Origin: Acidihalobacter ferrooxydans
Lineage (GTDB): Bacteria; Pseudomonadota; Gammaproteobacteria; DSM-5130; Acidihalobacteraceae
Length of the DNA stretch: 64,000 nucleotides
Assembly (NCBI RefSeq): GCF_001975725.1
Contig: NZ_CP019434.1
Coordinates: forward strand, 3,188,792-3,252,791
Direction: 5' to 3'
Each line of letters opens with the position of its first letter. Within the stretch, counting starts at the first letter, position 1. The translations under genes were made by a program, and so were the position numbers. This document shows positions 26,325-35,139 of the stretch, piece by piece. The notes beneath the pieces are model-generated. The model worked only from the letters and a program-made list of their open reading frames with translations, was not told where the DNA came from and made no database searches.

Positions 26325-27446
26325 ATGCAACGCTTCGCACTCGCCCACACCACTGGCACTCACGCACAGACACTGGTTGCCGACCTGCTCCGTCAGCTTG
26401 GTCCGCAACCGGATGCGACCATCGGCTTCATTTATGCGAGTGACGCCCTGGCGGCGCAACTCGAGGACATCCTGGACGCGCTGCGCACGGCAACCGGCGT
26501 GCAGCACTGGGTCGGCAGTGTCGGGATGGCACTCAGCGTGACCGGTCACGAGTATTACGACTCGCCGGCGCTCGCGGTCATGCTCGCAGACTTCCCGCCA
26601 CAGCTGCTGCGCGAAGTGCCGCCGCTACGCGACAATGTGGAAGACTTCGTCGGCAGCTGCCACGACTGGCTGGAGCGCCACGACGGCAGCGTGTTCGGCG
26701 TACTGCACGGCGACCCCGGAAACCCGGCCACCCCCCTGCTGATCGAGCAACTCGCCGAACGCCTGCCCCGGTTGTTTGCAGTGGGCGGCATCACCTCGAG
26801 CCAGAGCGAGAATTTTCAGGTCGCGGGTGGCAAAGTGGTCAAGGGCGGGGTGTCCGGTGTGCTGTTTGCGCCGGAAATTGCCGTCGCAACCGGACACACC
26901 CAGGGCTGCACGCCCAGCGGACCGCAGCGACGCATCACGCGCAGCCGCCGCAACGTGCTGGTGGAACTTGACGACCGCCCCGCGCTCGAAGTACTCAAGG
27001 CCGACATCGGCGAGGTACTGGCCCGCGACCTGAACCGCCTCGGCGGCTATATCTTCGCCGGGCTACCGGTGCGGGGTAACGACGACGGCGACTATCTGGT
27101 GCGCAATCTGATCGGAATCGACACCACACAGAATCTCGTCGCGATTGGCGATTACGCGCAAGAGGGTGCGCAACTGATGTTTTGCCGTCGCGACGGCAAC
27201 ACGGCGCGCATCGACCTGCTGCGCATGCTCGGCGATCTGCAGGGCCGCATTGCCGCGCCGCCGCGCGGCGCGCTGTATGTCTCCTGCCTCGGGCGCGGAC
27301 GCCATCAGTTCGGCGCCGAATCGCAGGAACTTGAATTGATCCGGCAGGAACTGGGCGACGTGCCGTTGCTCGGCTTCTTTGCCAACGGCGAAATTTTCGC
27401 CAACCGGCTGTATGGCTATACCGGCGTGCTGACGCTGTTTCTCTGA
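26325..27446 (+). CDS. FIST-domain (FIST_N + FIST_C) sensory protein
   Basis: A 373-residue cytoplasmic protein. The N-terminal FIST domain includes TIGFIYASDALAAQLEDIL, WVGSVGMALSVTGHEYYDSPALAVML and LFAVGGITSSQ ... GGVSGVLFAPEIAVATGHTQGC. The C-terminal FIST_C domain includes GRHQFGAESQELELIRQELGDVPLLGFFANGEIFANRLYGYTGVLTLF. FIST domains are thought to sense small ligands such as amino acids; here no output domain is attached, so partner and ligand are unknown. ATG 26325 has a weak ribosome site. It is followed after 38 bp by a Tas-type reductase. Confidence 0.85.
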   Translation: MQRFALAHTTGTHAQTLVADLLRQLGPQPDATIGFIYASDALAAQLEDILDALRTATGVQHWVGSVGMALSVTGHEYYDSPALAVMLADFPPQLLREVPPLRDNVEDFVGSCHDWLERHDGSVFGVLHGDPGNPATPLLIEQLAERLPRLFAVGGITSSQSENFQVAGGKVVKGGVSGVLFAPEIAVATGHTQGCTPSGPQRRITRSRRNVLVELDDRPALEVLKADIGEVLARDLNRLGGYIFAGLPVRGNDDGDYLVRNLIGIDTTQNLVAIGDYAQEGAQLMFCRRDGNTARIDLLRMLGDLQGRIAAPPRGALYVSCLGRGRHQFGAESQELELIRQELGDVPLLGFFANGEIFANRLYGYTGVLTLFL

Positions 27447-27484
27447 CGCCAGCGCAACACCCAACGACTCCAAGGAGAAGGACC

Positions 27485-28522
27485 ATGCAACACCGCCCGC
27501 TCGGCGACAGCGGCCTGTCGGTCAGTCTGATCTGCCTCGGCACCATGACTTTCGGCGAACAAAACACCGAAGCCGAAGCACATGCACAACTCGACCGCGC
27601 GCTCGACGCCGGAATCAACTTCGTCGATGCCGCCGAAATGTACCCGGTGCCGCCGCGCGAGAAAACCCAGGGGCGTACCGAAGCCTACATCGGCAGCTGG
27701 CTGAAAAAGAGCGGGCGGCGCGACGAAATCGTACTGGCGAGCAAGGTCGCCGGCCCCGGCAACGGTCTCGACTATCTGCGGGGCGGCCCACGCCTGACCG
27801 CCGAGCACATCGAACAGGCCGTGCACGACAGCCTCAAACGCCTGCAAACCGATGTGATCGACCTTTATCAGGTGCACTGGCCGGATCGCAACACCAACTT
27901 CTTCGGCAAACTCGGCTACGAACACGACGCCGGCGAGGACGCCACGCCCATCGAGCTGACGTTGATCGCCCTGGCGCGCATGCAGGAGCAGGGCAAGATT
28001 CGCCACATCGGCATCTCCAACGAAACGCCCTGGGGCATGATGACCTATCTGCGCCTGGCCGAGACCCAGGGTCTGCCGCGCATCATCAGCATCCAGAACC
28101 CGTACAACCTGCTCAATCGCAGCTTCGAGGCCGGCCTGGCCGAAGTCGCGCACCGCGAAAACGTAGGGCTGCTGGCCTACTCGCCATTGGCCTTCGGCGT
28201 GCTCAGCGGCAAATACCTTGGCGGTCAGCAGCCCCCCAAGGCGCGGGTCACGCTCTTCGAACGCTTCCGCCGCTACTCCGCGCCGTACGTCGACGGCATC
28301 GTCGCGCAGTACGCCGAGCTGGCCGCGGCACATGACATGAGTCTCGCCCAGCTCGCCCTGGCCTACGTCAACTCGCGCCCATTCCTGACCAGCAACATCA
28401 TCGGCGCGACCACGCTGGAACAGCTCGACGAAGACATCGCCAGTGCCGACGTGACACTCGGTGACGACATACTGGAAGCCATCGAAGCCATCCACACGCA
28501 GCACCCCTATCCCTGCCCCTGA
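27485..28522 (+). CDS. tas: NADP(H)-dependent aldo-keto reductase, Tas type
   Basis: A 345-residue (beta/alpha)8 reductase. Motifs: RPLGDSGLSVSLICLGTMTFGEQN, catalytic-site AGINFVDAAEMYPVPP (Asp/Tyr), ASKVAGP (Lys), DLYQVHWPDR (His), and the cofactor-binding SNIIGATTLEQLDEDI. The Tas hallmarks PPREKTQGRTEAYIGSWL and NTNFFGKLGY are clear. The physiological substrate of Tas proteins is unsettled. A strong AAGGAG site precedes ATG 27485. Confidence 0.88.
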   Translation: MQHRPLGDSGLSVSLICLGTMTFGEQNTEAEAHAQLDRALDAGINFVDAAEMYPVPPREKTQGRTEAYIGSWLKKSGRRDEIVLASKVAGPGNGLDYLRGGPRLTAEHIEQAVHDSLKRLQTDVIDLYQVHWPDRNTNFFGKLGYEHDAGEDATPIELTLIALARMQEQGKIRHIGISNETPWGMMTYLRLAETQGLPRIISIQNPYNLLNRSFEAGLAEVAHRENVGLLAYSPLAFGVLSGKYLGGQQPPKARVTLFERFRRYSAPYVDGIVAQYAELAAAHDMSLAQLALAYVNSRPFLTSNIIGATTLEQLDEDIASADVTLGDDILEAIEAIHTQHPYPCP

Positions 28523-28555
28523 GGCCGGGACGGGAACGCAAAGGGGGAGCACGCA

Positions 28556-29824
28556 ATGTCCAGCGTCGATCTGGCCGTCCTGACGCTCGCCATCGTCATG
28601 GTGGTCGGCGTCATCACGTTTCTGTTCAGCGGACAAACCGGCATTTCCTACGTGCCGATCCTAATTCTGCTCGGCATCGCGATCGGCCCGGTGCTGCACC
28701 TGGTCGACCGCAGCGAGGCGCATAGTCTGTTCGATTATGCGCGCGTATTCGGCTTGGTGATCATCCTGTTCGCCGAAGGACACAATCTCAAATGGCCGCT
28801 GCTGAAACGGCATGTCGCCACCATCGGCATACTGGATACCGTCGGTTTACTCGGCACCGTCGCCGTGGCCGCATTCGCGTTCTCCTGGCTGCTGCATGTG
28901 CCGCTGGCCGTCGGGTTTTTGTTTGGCGCAATCATCGGCGCCACCGATCCGGCCACCTTGATTCCGCTGTTCAAACAACACACCGTGCCTGAGGACATGC
29001 GCGCGGTCATCGTCAGCGAATCGATCTTCAACGACCCCCTCGGCATCGTGCTCACCATGCTCGCCATCGCCCTGCTGGTGCCGCAGGCCGACAGCGCCAA
29101 GCTGATCGAAGCCATCGCGCAGCATGTCTCGCTACTGCCTGCCGCGGTGCTGTATTTTCTGTACGAAGTGCTCGCCTCGGCCGCCATCGGCGTTGCGGTC
29201 GGGTTGATCGGCTACCGCCTCATCCATGTTTTCCATCTTGAATCCTTCCCTGAACTCTATTCCTTCGCACTTGCCTTCGGTGGGTTCGCCATCGGTGAGG
29301 CCGTGCAGGCATCGGGCTACCTGGTGGCCACCGTCACCGCGCTGGTGCTTGGCAATCATGAACTGTTCTTCCCACGCGAAGACCGCGTGGAACGCGCCTC
29401 GCGCGTGATCGACCGCGAGCACCACTTCAACGAAATCCTGGCCACGCTGGCCACAGTGGTGATTTTCATACTGCTCGGTGCCGGCATCGACTTGCAGAAC
29501 CTGATGTCCTCGCTCTGGGTCGGCATCGCCGTCGCGCTGGTGGTCGTATTCGTCGCCCGGCCGCTGGCGACGCTGAGCATCCTGCCGCTGCGCAAATGGT
29601 CCTTGCGCGAATGCGGCTTCATGGCCTTCGAGGGTCCGCGCGGCGTGGTCGCCTCGGCGCTGGCCGGACTGCCGCTCGCCCTCGGGCTGAGCAATCACGA
29701 CAAGCAGTTGATCGCGTGGGGCGAATCGATTCTGGCCGTCACCGTCATCACGATTCTCGTCTCCGTCATCCTCGAAACGTTATGGATCGGCATCCTCAAG
29801 CGGCGCTGGCTGGATGGCGGCTAA
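28556..29824 (+). CDS. Cation:proton antiporter, CPA1 (NhaP-like)
   Basis: A 422-residue membrane protein with about 12 helices. GATDPATLIPLF followed by SESIFNDPLGIVLTMLA holds the paired acidic ion-binding residues of CPA1 Na+(K+)/H+ antiporters; GPRGVVASALAGLPLAL is a second conserved site. It exports Na+ or K+ for protons at the inner membrane. GGGGGAG precedes ATG 28556. With NhaD at 22.8 kb it is the second monovalent-cation antiporter in the window. Confidence 0.85.
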   Translation: MSSVDLAVLTLAIVMVVGVITFLFSGQTGISYVPILILLGIAIGPVLHLVDRSEAHSLFDYARVFGLVIILFAEGHNLKWPLLKRHVATIGILDTVGLLGTVAVAAFAFSWLLHVPLAVGFLFGAIIGATDPATLIPLFKQHTVPEDMRAVIVSESIFNDPLGIVLTMLAIALLVPQADSAKLIEAIAQHVSLLPAAVLYFLYEVLASAAIGVAVGLIGYRLIHVFHLESFPELYSFALAFGGFAIGEAVQASGYLVATVTALVLGNHELFFPREDRVERASRVIDREHHFNEILATLATVVIFILLGAGIDLQNLMSSLWVGIAVALVVVFVARPLATLSILPLRKWSLRECGFMAFEGPRGVVASALAGLPLALGLSNHDKQLIAWGESILAVTVITILVSVILETLWIGILKRRWLDGG

Positions 29825-29831
29825 GAGCAGG

Positions 29832-30629
29832 ATGCCGGCGTTGATCGATTCACACTGCCACCTGGACGATGCGGCATTCGACACCGACCGCGGCGTCGTG
29901 CTCAGCCATGCAGCCGAGGCGGGTATCGACAGCATCGTGGTGCCGGCCATCAGCGCGCGCTATTGGCCCCGGCTGCGCGCGGTGGTGGCCACCGACGCGC
30001 GGTTGTTCGCGGCCTACGGCCTGCACCCGATGTATCTGCCTGAACACCGCCCTGAACATCTGACCGCGCTGCGCGAGTGGATCACGCGTGAACGGCCGGT
30101 CGCGGTGGGCGAGTGCGGCCTGGACTTTTACGTCGGGAAACTGGATGTCGACGCACAGATCGATTTTTTCACCGCGCAACTGCGCCTGGCCCGCGAGTTC
30201 GATCTGCCGGTGATCGTACACGCGCGACGCGCCGTCGATGAGGTGATCAAATACCTGCGCCGCTTCCCCGGTTTGCGCGGCGTAGTGCACAGTTTCGCCG
30301 GCAGCTTGCAGCAGGCCGAGCGCTTGTTTGCAAACGGCTTCCTGCTCGGCCTCGGCGGACCATTGACCTACCCGCGCGCACAACGCCTGCGTCGTGTCGC
30401 CGCGGCGCTCCCGCTGGAGGCGATCCTGCTGGAAAGCGACGCGCCGGATCAACCGGGCATCGCGCACCGCGGCCAGCGCAACGAACCCGCGTTTATCGGC
30501 GAAGTGCGTGACACACTGGCGGACTTGCGCCAGGTTTCACCAACGCTCATCGCACAAGCCAGCACCCGGAATGCCCGCGCGCTGTTTGGACCACCACTGA
30601 TGGGCGTCGACGAATCCGTTACTGACTAA
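29832..30629 (+). CDS. TatD family metal-dependent hydrolase/DNase
   Basis: 265 residues. Metal-binding motifs: LIDSHCHLDDAAFD, AAYGLHPMYL, VAVGECGLDFYV, VIVHARRAVDEVIKYL, VVHSFAGSLQQAE and LLESDAPDQPG. This is the TatD/YjjV-type hydrolase set. Reported activities are 3'-5' exonuclease and D-aminoacyl-tRNA hydrolysis in relatives; the role here is not fixed. ATG 29832 (after an AGAGCAGG-like site) is preferred over ATG 29814, which overlaps the antiporter gene. Confidence 0.85.
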   Translation: MPALIDSHCHLDDAAFDTDRGVVLSHAAEAGIDSIVVPAISARYWPRLRAVVATDARLFAAYGLHPMYLPEHRPEHLTALREWITRERPVAVGECGLDFYVGKLDVDAQIDFFTAQLRLAREFDLPVIVHARRAVDEVIKYLRRFPGLRGVVHSFAGSLQQAERLFANGFLLGLGGPLTYPRAQRLRRVAAALPLEAILLESDAPDQPGIAHRGQRNEPAFIGEVRDTLADLRQVSPTLIAQASTRNARALFGPPLMGVDESVTD

Positions 30630-30662
30630 ATCAGTTACTGACTAAAAGACACGGAAACCCAT

Positions 30663-31424
30663 ATGAATAGTGCGCAGTCGATCGATCCGCTTTATGAACG
30701 CACCGCCATTCTGGTCGGCGACGAGGGCCTGGAGCGATTACGCAACACGCGCGTTCTGGTCGCCGGCCTCGGCGGCGTGGGTGGTGCAGCGGCCGAAGCG
30801 CTGGCCCGGGCCGGCGGCGGGCGCTTGACCCTGCTCGACCACGACACCGTGGCGCCGTCCAATCTCAATCGCCAGATCGTCGCGCTGCATTCAACGCTCG
30901 GGCGCGGTAAAACCGCAGCGATGGCGGAGCGCCTGCGCGACATCAATCCTGCGATCGATCTGGACCTGCACACCGCTTTTCTCCAGCCGCAAGACGCCGC
31001 CGACCTGGTCGCCGAACCCTTTGACTACGTACTCGACTGCATCGACTCGATTGCCTGCAAGGCAGCACTGGTGCTGGCAGCGCAACAGGCCGAGAGACCC
31101 GTCATTTCCAGCATGGGCGCAGGCGGGCGCCTCGATCCGACGCGCATTCACGTGGCTACGCTCAACCAGACCTCGCGCTGCGGCCTGGCGCGCGAAATGC
31201 GCAAAACGCTCAAACGACTCGGTGGACGACTCAATTACCCGGTGGTGTATTCGGACGAGGAAGCGATCAAGGGCCTTGCGCACCAACCGGTCGGCGGCGA
31301 CGTGCCGGGCCGACCGCGCGCGATCAACGGCACCATCAGCTATCTGCCGGCGTTGTTCGGCTTTACGCTGGCAGGCTATGTCATCAAATCGCGCCTGCGC
31401 GACCAGCCCTGCGACCCGTCGTGA
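30663..31424 (+). CDS. tcdA: tRNA threonylcarbamoyladenosine dehydratase TcdA (CsdL)
   Basis: A 253-residue E1-like enzyme that cyclises the t6A side chain in tRNA to ct6A using ATP. N-terminal ATP-binding VAGLGGVGGAAAEALARAGGGRLTLLDHDTV, then SNLNRQIVAL, DCIDSIACKAAL, SSMGAGGRLDP and TLNQTSRCGLAREMRKTLK are as in TcdA. Just upstream (30618-30649) is a near-perfect 16-bp tandem duplication, GTTACTGACTAAATCA then GTTACTGACTAAAAGA. The 31425-31622 spacer after it holds no gene. Confidence 0.92.
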   Translation: MNSAQSIDPLYERTAILVGDEGLERLRNTRVLVAGLGGVGGAAAEALARAGGGRLTLLDHDTVAPSNLNRQIVALHSTLGRGKTAAMAERLRDINPAIDLDLHTAFLQPQDAADLVAEPFDYVLDCIDSIACKAALVLAAQQAERPVISSMGAGGRLDPTRIHVATLNQTSRCGLAREMRKTLKRLGGRLNYPVVYSDEEAIKGLAHQPVGGDVPGRPRAINGTISYLPALFGFTLAGYVIKSRLRDQPCDPS

Positions 31425-31622
31425 AGCGCGGATAGCGCCGCGCTGCGGGTGCCCATGGCCTGCGCTGCGGCGCGCCACGGCCAAATAGGCCCCCAATCAG
31501 CAAATCTTATGGCTTGATCAAACGGGAATTTTTGATGCGGCCGTCAATTTCCTCTAAGCTAGCCGCGCTCTGGGGGGCATTACTGCCCGATTACACAACA
31601 CCAATCAGTCGACCCATACCCT

Positions 31623-32123
31623 ATGGAAAACGCTCTGATCCTGGCGGGCGTAGACGGTTCGCAAAACTCGCTGCTCGCCGCCGGCGTCGCCGCCCGCATG
31701 GCCGCCCTGATCGGCGCGCGCCTGGGCCTGGTGCATGGGCTTGACGAACCCGTTCTCGGCTACTGGGGCGGGCTCCACGAACGCATGGCCGAGGGCGTGC
31801 GCGCCGAAGCCGAGCGCACGCTGGCGGATGTCGCCCGGCGGGTACAGGACGTCTGCGGAATGACGCCGGAAATTTTCATCGAAACAGGTTTGCCCGAGGA
31901 CGCCATACCACGCGTCGTGACGCGCGAGCCGAGTGTCGCGATGGTGATCGTCGGTCGACACGGATTGGAAGGCGAGCGCCGCGCCCGGCCGCTGCACCCA
32001 CGCACCGGACATGTGGCCACCTACCTGGCGAGTCACCTGTCGGTGCCGGTTACCTGCGTCCCACCGGATGTCGCCGCCTCGCAGATCTGCGAGGCCACCG
32101 AACAATTGCGCTCCGGCGTCTGA
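31623..32123 (+). CDS. Universal stress protein (UspA family)
   Basis: 166 residues. LILAGVDGSQNSLLAAGVAARMAAL is the N-terminal strand-helix of USPs, and VAMVIVGRHGLEGE plus GHVATYLASHLSVPVTCVPPD the C-terminal nucleotide-binding loop region. The classic G-x2-G-x9-G-[ST] loop is altered, with TGHVATY in place of GS-x-A. It is 14 bp upstream of the TauE/SafE gene, with which it is probably co-transcribed. Confidence 0.75.
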   Translation: MENALILAGVDGSQNSLLAAGVAARMAALIGARLGLVHGLDEPVLGYWGGLHERMAEGVRAEAERTLADVARRVQDVCGMTPEIFIETGLPEDAIPRVVTREPSVAMVIVGRHGLEGERRARPLHPRTGHVATYLASHLSVPVTCVPPDVAASQICEATEQLRSGV

Positions 32124-32137
32124 ACAGGGTTCAAGAC

Positions 32138-33052
32138 ATGGAAATCTTTCTGCCCATCGCGCATATGGACGTCAACCTGCTGCTGATCATTCTGTTCGGT
32201 GGCGTGGTCGGCTTTCTCTCGGGCCTCGTCGGCGTCGGTGGCGGCTTTCTCATTACGCCACTGCTGATCTTCGTCGGTGTGCCGCCGCTGGTGGCGGTGG
32301 CCACGGGCGCCGCGCAGATTGTCGGCACTTCGGCCAGCGGCAGCTACGCACACTGGCGGCTCGGCAACGTCGACATGCGCATGGCCTTCGTGCTGCTGGT
32401 CGGCAGTTGGACCGGCGGCGCGGTCGGCGTGCATATCGCCAAGATTCTGCAGGCCGGCGGCCATTTCGGCACCATCGTCACATTCCTCTACGTCGGCCTG
32501 CTCGGCATCGTCGGCGCGAGCATGCTGATCGAATCGTTGAACGCGCTGCGTGGCTCGAAGAAAGAAAAGCCCACGACTGCCGCGGCCGGGAGTCAGGGCT
32601 GGATGACCAGGCTGCCCATGCAGATGGAATTCCCGGTCTCCGGCCTGCGCCTGTCACTGTTGGTGCCGGTCATTATCGGCTTCGGCGTGGGCATCCTGAC
32701 CTCATTGATGGGAGTCGGCGGCGGCTTCATCATGGTCCCCGTGATGATTTATCTGCTGCGCATGCCAACCAAGGTGGTAGTCGGCACCTCGCTGTTTCAG
32801 CTGCTGTTCACGACCGCCGAGGTCAGCATCCTGCAAGCGGGCGTGAATCATGCGGTCGACCCGTTCCTCGCACTGGTGCTGGTGCTCGGTTCCGCACTCG
32901 GCACGCAATGGGGCGCCAAGCTCGGCGCGCGGCTGCCCGGCGAGCAGTTGCGCCTGATTCTCGCGCTGGTCGTGGTGGCGGTCGCCATCAAGATGCTGTT
33001 CGGCATCCTGATCAAGCCCGAAGACCTCTACAGCCTGGTGCTTGCCCGATGA
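32138..33052 (+). CDS. Sulfite exporter TauE/SafE family permease (TSUP)
   Basis: A 304-residue membrane protein with about eight helices in two repeats: VVGFLSGLVGVGGGFLITPLL and, in the second half, ILTSLMGVGGGFIMVPVMIYLLRMPTKVVVGTSLFQLLF. These paired GVGGGF motifs define TSUP. Members move sulfite, sulfoacetate, taurine-derived or other organosulfur anions. In a bacterium that oxidises sulfite with Soe, sulfite or sulfur-compound transport is a reasonable guess, not shown. The stop overlaps the next start (ATGA). Confidence 0.85.
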   Translation: MEIFLPIAHMDVNLLLIILFGGVVGFLSGLVGVGGGFLITPLLIFVGVPPLVAVATGAAQIVGTSASGSYAHWRLGNVDMRMAFVLLVGSWTGGAVGVHIAKILQAGGHFGTIVTFLYVGLLGIVGASMLIESLNALRGSKKEKPTTAAAGSQGWMTRLPMQMEFPVSGLRLSLLVPVIIGFGVGILTSLMGVGGGFIMVPVMIYLLRMPTKVVVGTSLFQLLFTTAEVSILQAGVNHAVDPFLALVLVLGSALGTQWGAKLGARLPGEQLRLILALVVVAVAIKMLFGILIKPEDLYSLVLAR

Positions 33053-33804
33053 AAAAGCTGCTGTTCGTGCTGCTCGCATTCTTGATTCCTGCCGCCGCCT
33101 GGGCCCAGAACGGCGACGCGTTGGTCAGTGACATGACCAGCGACCACGTGGACATTTCCGCCCGCTACACCGGCGACTCGATCCTTCTGTTCGGGGCGAT
33201 GTCCACACCGGGCCAGATCATTGTCAAGGTTCGCTCGCCCGAGCAAGGCATCGCGCTGGAAAAGAAAGGACAGGTCGGGCCCTTCTGGTTGAGCCAGGGC
33301 AAACACAACATCACCGGTATCCCGGGGCTGTACTACCTGCTGTCCTCCGCGCCGATCGACCGCATTCTACCGGCGGCTGCACGCGCCGCGAACGGCCTCA
33401 ATCTGAGCGATGCGCTGGCCGGCATGACCGTCACGCCGACGCCAGCAACGTCCACAGACCGGCAGACGCTCATCGACGCTGTGCTCAAACTGGAGCAGTC
33501 GCGCCACTACTACGTGACCGATCCACGGGCGGTCAAAATTCAGGCCTCCCGGCTGTATTCGACCTCGATCAAGCTGCCGGCACAGTTGCCGCTGGGCAAG
33601 TACCAGGTTGATATCTATCTAGTGCATAACGGTCAGGTCGTGGCAACGCAGCATCGCACCATCGAAGTCAACGAAGTGCGCGTGGAGCATTGGATTTCGA
33701 GTGTTGCGGCCAATCGCCCGTGGCTGTTCGGGGTTGTATTCACGGCGAGCATGATGCTGATCGGCCTGTTTTTGGGCGTGGTTCTCGGGCGCAAGAAAAG
33801 CTGA
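33049..33804 (+). CDS. TIGR02186-type exported membrane-anchored protein
   Basis: A 251-residue protein with signal peptide MKKLLFVLLAFLIPAAAWAQ, an extracytoplasmic beta-rich region (about 20-215) and one C-terminal helix LFGVVFTASMMLIGLFLGVVLG followed by RKKS. Marks such as DHVDISARYTGDSILLFGAM, KKGQVGPFWLSQGKHNITGIPGLYYLLSS and VDIYLVHNGQVV match the conserved family regularly found beside TSUP permeases. Function unknown; translational coupling suggests it works with the permease. Confidence 0.8.
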   Translation: MKKLLFVLLAFLIPAAAWAQNGDALVSDMTSDHVDISARYTGDSILLFGAMSTPGQIIVKVRSPEQGIALEKKGQVGPFWLSQGKHNITGIPGLYYLLSSAPIDRILPAAARAANGLNLSDALAGMTVTPTPATSTDRQTLIDAVLKLEQSRHYYVTDPRAVKIQASRLYSTSIKLPAQLPLGKYQVDIYLVHNGQVVATQHRTIEVNEVRVEHWISSVAANRPWLFGVVFTASMMLIGLFLGVVLGRKKS

Positions 33805-33810
33805 TGCACC

Positions 33811-33911
33811 AGGAGCCTATCGGCCCGCGAGGAGCGTAGCCGGCAAGTGAGGAAATAGGCGCCCTTCATCCCATCGCCGCCACCGATTCATTCCAGACTC
33901 GACAGGCTGCC
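33811..33911. repeat. Family A palindromic repeat, copy A6
   Basis: 101 bp with ends AGGAGCCTATCGGCCCGCGA and TCCAGACTCGACAGGCTGCC and the conserved TTCATCCCATCGCCGCCACC. It is a shortened copy right after the TIGR02186 gene. The rest of the 33805-34167 spacer holds the promoter below and no gene. Confidence 0.75.
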
Positions 33912-34083
33912 AGGCAGAAACGACTTCGATTTAAATTGGCTGCAAAATTCAGCCGGCTCCGTCCATCGCCTTCTTACCCTTGCGATATTGGCTGACGCAG
34001 CCCGTCCGACATTGCCTGCAGCGGCAGTCACCGCCCCCTCAATATCGGCATGTCTGGCCAAGGGAAACAGTGCCGAGTGCAAA

Positions 34084-34112
34084 TTGCAATTGCCCCGTAC
34101 GCACTGTAAAGT
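34084..34112 (+). promoter_or_regulatory. Sigma-70 promoter candidate for the outer-membrane protein
   Basis: -35 TTGCAA, 17-bp spacer, -10 TAAAGT. The predicted start is about 50 bp before ATG 34168. It is the best match in the spacer. Confidence 0.55.
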
Positions 34113-34167
34113 CGGGTAAATAAATCGGAACACCATAAACTCCAACTACCAACGAAAAGGTCCGCCG

Positions 34168-34734
34168 ATGAAACGCAGCCTAGCCGCGATATCCACCACC
34201 GTTCTGCTCCTCGCATCCACTCAGGCCTTCGCCGCCGATGCCTCTGCCGGCAAACCGTATATCGGTCTCGAATTCGGCAGCATACATGGCAAATTCAAGA
34301 ACCAGGGTCATGAAAACACTGGCAACGCGACCGCGCTGAATGCCTATTTTGGCTACCAGTTCACAAAGTATCTCGGCGTGCAGCTGAATATCGGTTCGGG
34401 TTCCAACATGTACATCAACGGCGCAGACATCAAACCCCACCTTTACGAATCCGCTTACATTAAAGGCACAATTCCGTTCAGAGATCGGTGGGGCGTTTAC
34501 GGCATTGCCGGTGTGACCCATATGGATGTTCACGCCAGTGGCGGTTTTAAAGGTACTTCAGGCTCCTATGGTGTCGGCCTCCAGTTCTACGGCGCGCCGG
34601 CCACGGCCCTGACGCTTTCCTATACGCGCTTGTTCGATGGCAACATCAAGGGCCAGGGCCAGACCGTTAAGACCACCTACGATGTGGCCGCAATCGGTCT
34701 CGTTCACTACTTCAACTGGCCGCAGGTGCAGTGA
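34168..34734 (+). CDS. Small outer-membrane beta-barrel protein
   Basis: A 188-residue exported protein: signal peptide MKRSLAAISTTVLLLASTQAFAA, then alternating amphipathic strands (PYIGLEFGSIHGKF, ALNAYFGYQFTKYLGVQLNIG, WGVYGIAGVTHMDV, SYGVGLQFYGAPATALTLSYTRLF, DVAAIGLVHYF) that look like an eight-strand barrel of the OmpA/Opa-like porin superfamily. It ends with an aromatic-rich strand. Ligand or role unknown. A strong hairpin terminator follows at 34841-34875. Confidence 0.7.
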   Translation: MKRSLAAISTTVLLLASTQAFAADASAGKPYIGLEFGSIHGKFKNQGHENTGNATALNAYFGYQFTKYLGVQLNIGSGSNMYINGADIKPHLYESAYIKGTIPFRDRWGVYGIAGVTHMDVHASGGFKGTSGSYGVGLQFYGAPATALTLSYTRLFDGNIKGQGQTVKTTYDVAAIGLVHYFNWPQVQ

Positions 34735-34840
34735 ATAATCCAAGGTGATTGCGCGCTGCCATGAGCGACCCTCAAGCAAGCGTGCCTATCCACTCTGAGC
34801 CGCTTTCGGCGGTTCGGACATACTGCTCCGACCTTCCAGC

Positions 34841-34875
34841 ACGCATAACGGCCCCACATCGGGGCCGTTATGCGT
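34841..34875 (+). terminator. Strong hairpin terminator
   Basis: A perfect 15-bp stem ACGCATAACGGCCCC / GGGGCCGTTATGCGT with loop ACATC. A short T-rich tail TTGTGC follows. It lies 106 bp past the barrel-protein stop. Confidence 0.7.
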
Positions 34876-34931
34876 TGTGCACCAGACTATCGCACCAGCC
34901 CTGCACAGCACGCCGGTCGTTGCCGGCCTCA

Positions 34932-35090
34932 GGATAGTGTCGATTTTGAAGAATCGTGTAGCGAGGCCAGTGAGCAAGGGGGCTCGGTTCGCAGGGCTTT
35001 TGATAACAAGGTTCTATTCAACGAAAAAGGGCGCTACGAACCCGTTATTCCAGCGCCACCTCGGTATTATCCCAAGTCAGGCCGGCCCCT
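34932..35090. repeat. Family A palindromic repeat, copy A7 (degenerate)
   Basis: 159 bp with ends AGGATAGTGTCGATTTTGAA and TCCCAAGTCAGGCCGGCCCC. It keeps GTAGCGAGGCCAGTGAGCAA, GGGCTTTTGATAAC and GGTTCTATTCAACGAAAAAG in the same order as A2. It occupies the 34735-35139 spacer with the terminator; no gene is seen. Confidence 0.65.
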
Positions 35091-35139
35091 GAACACAGGT
35101 GCGCAATCCATGGCGAAATCGGGCGTTTCGTCTCCCGCG

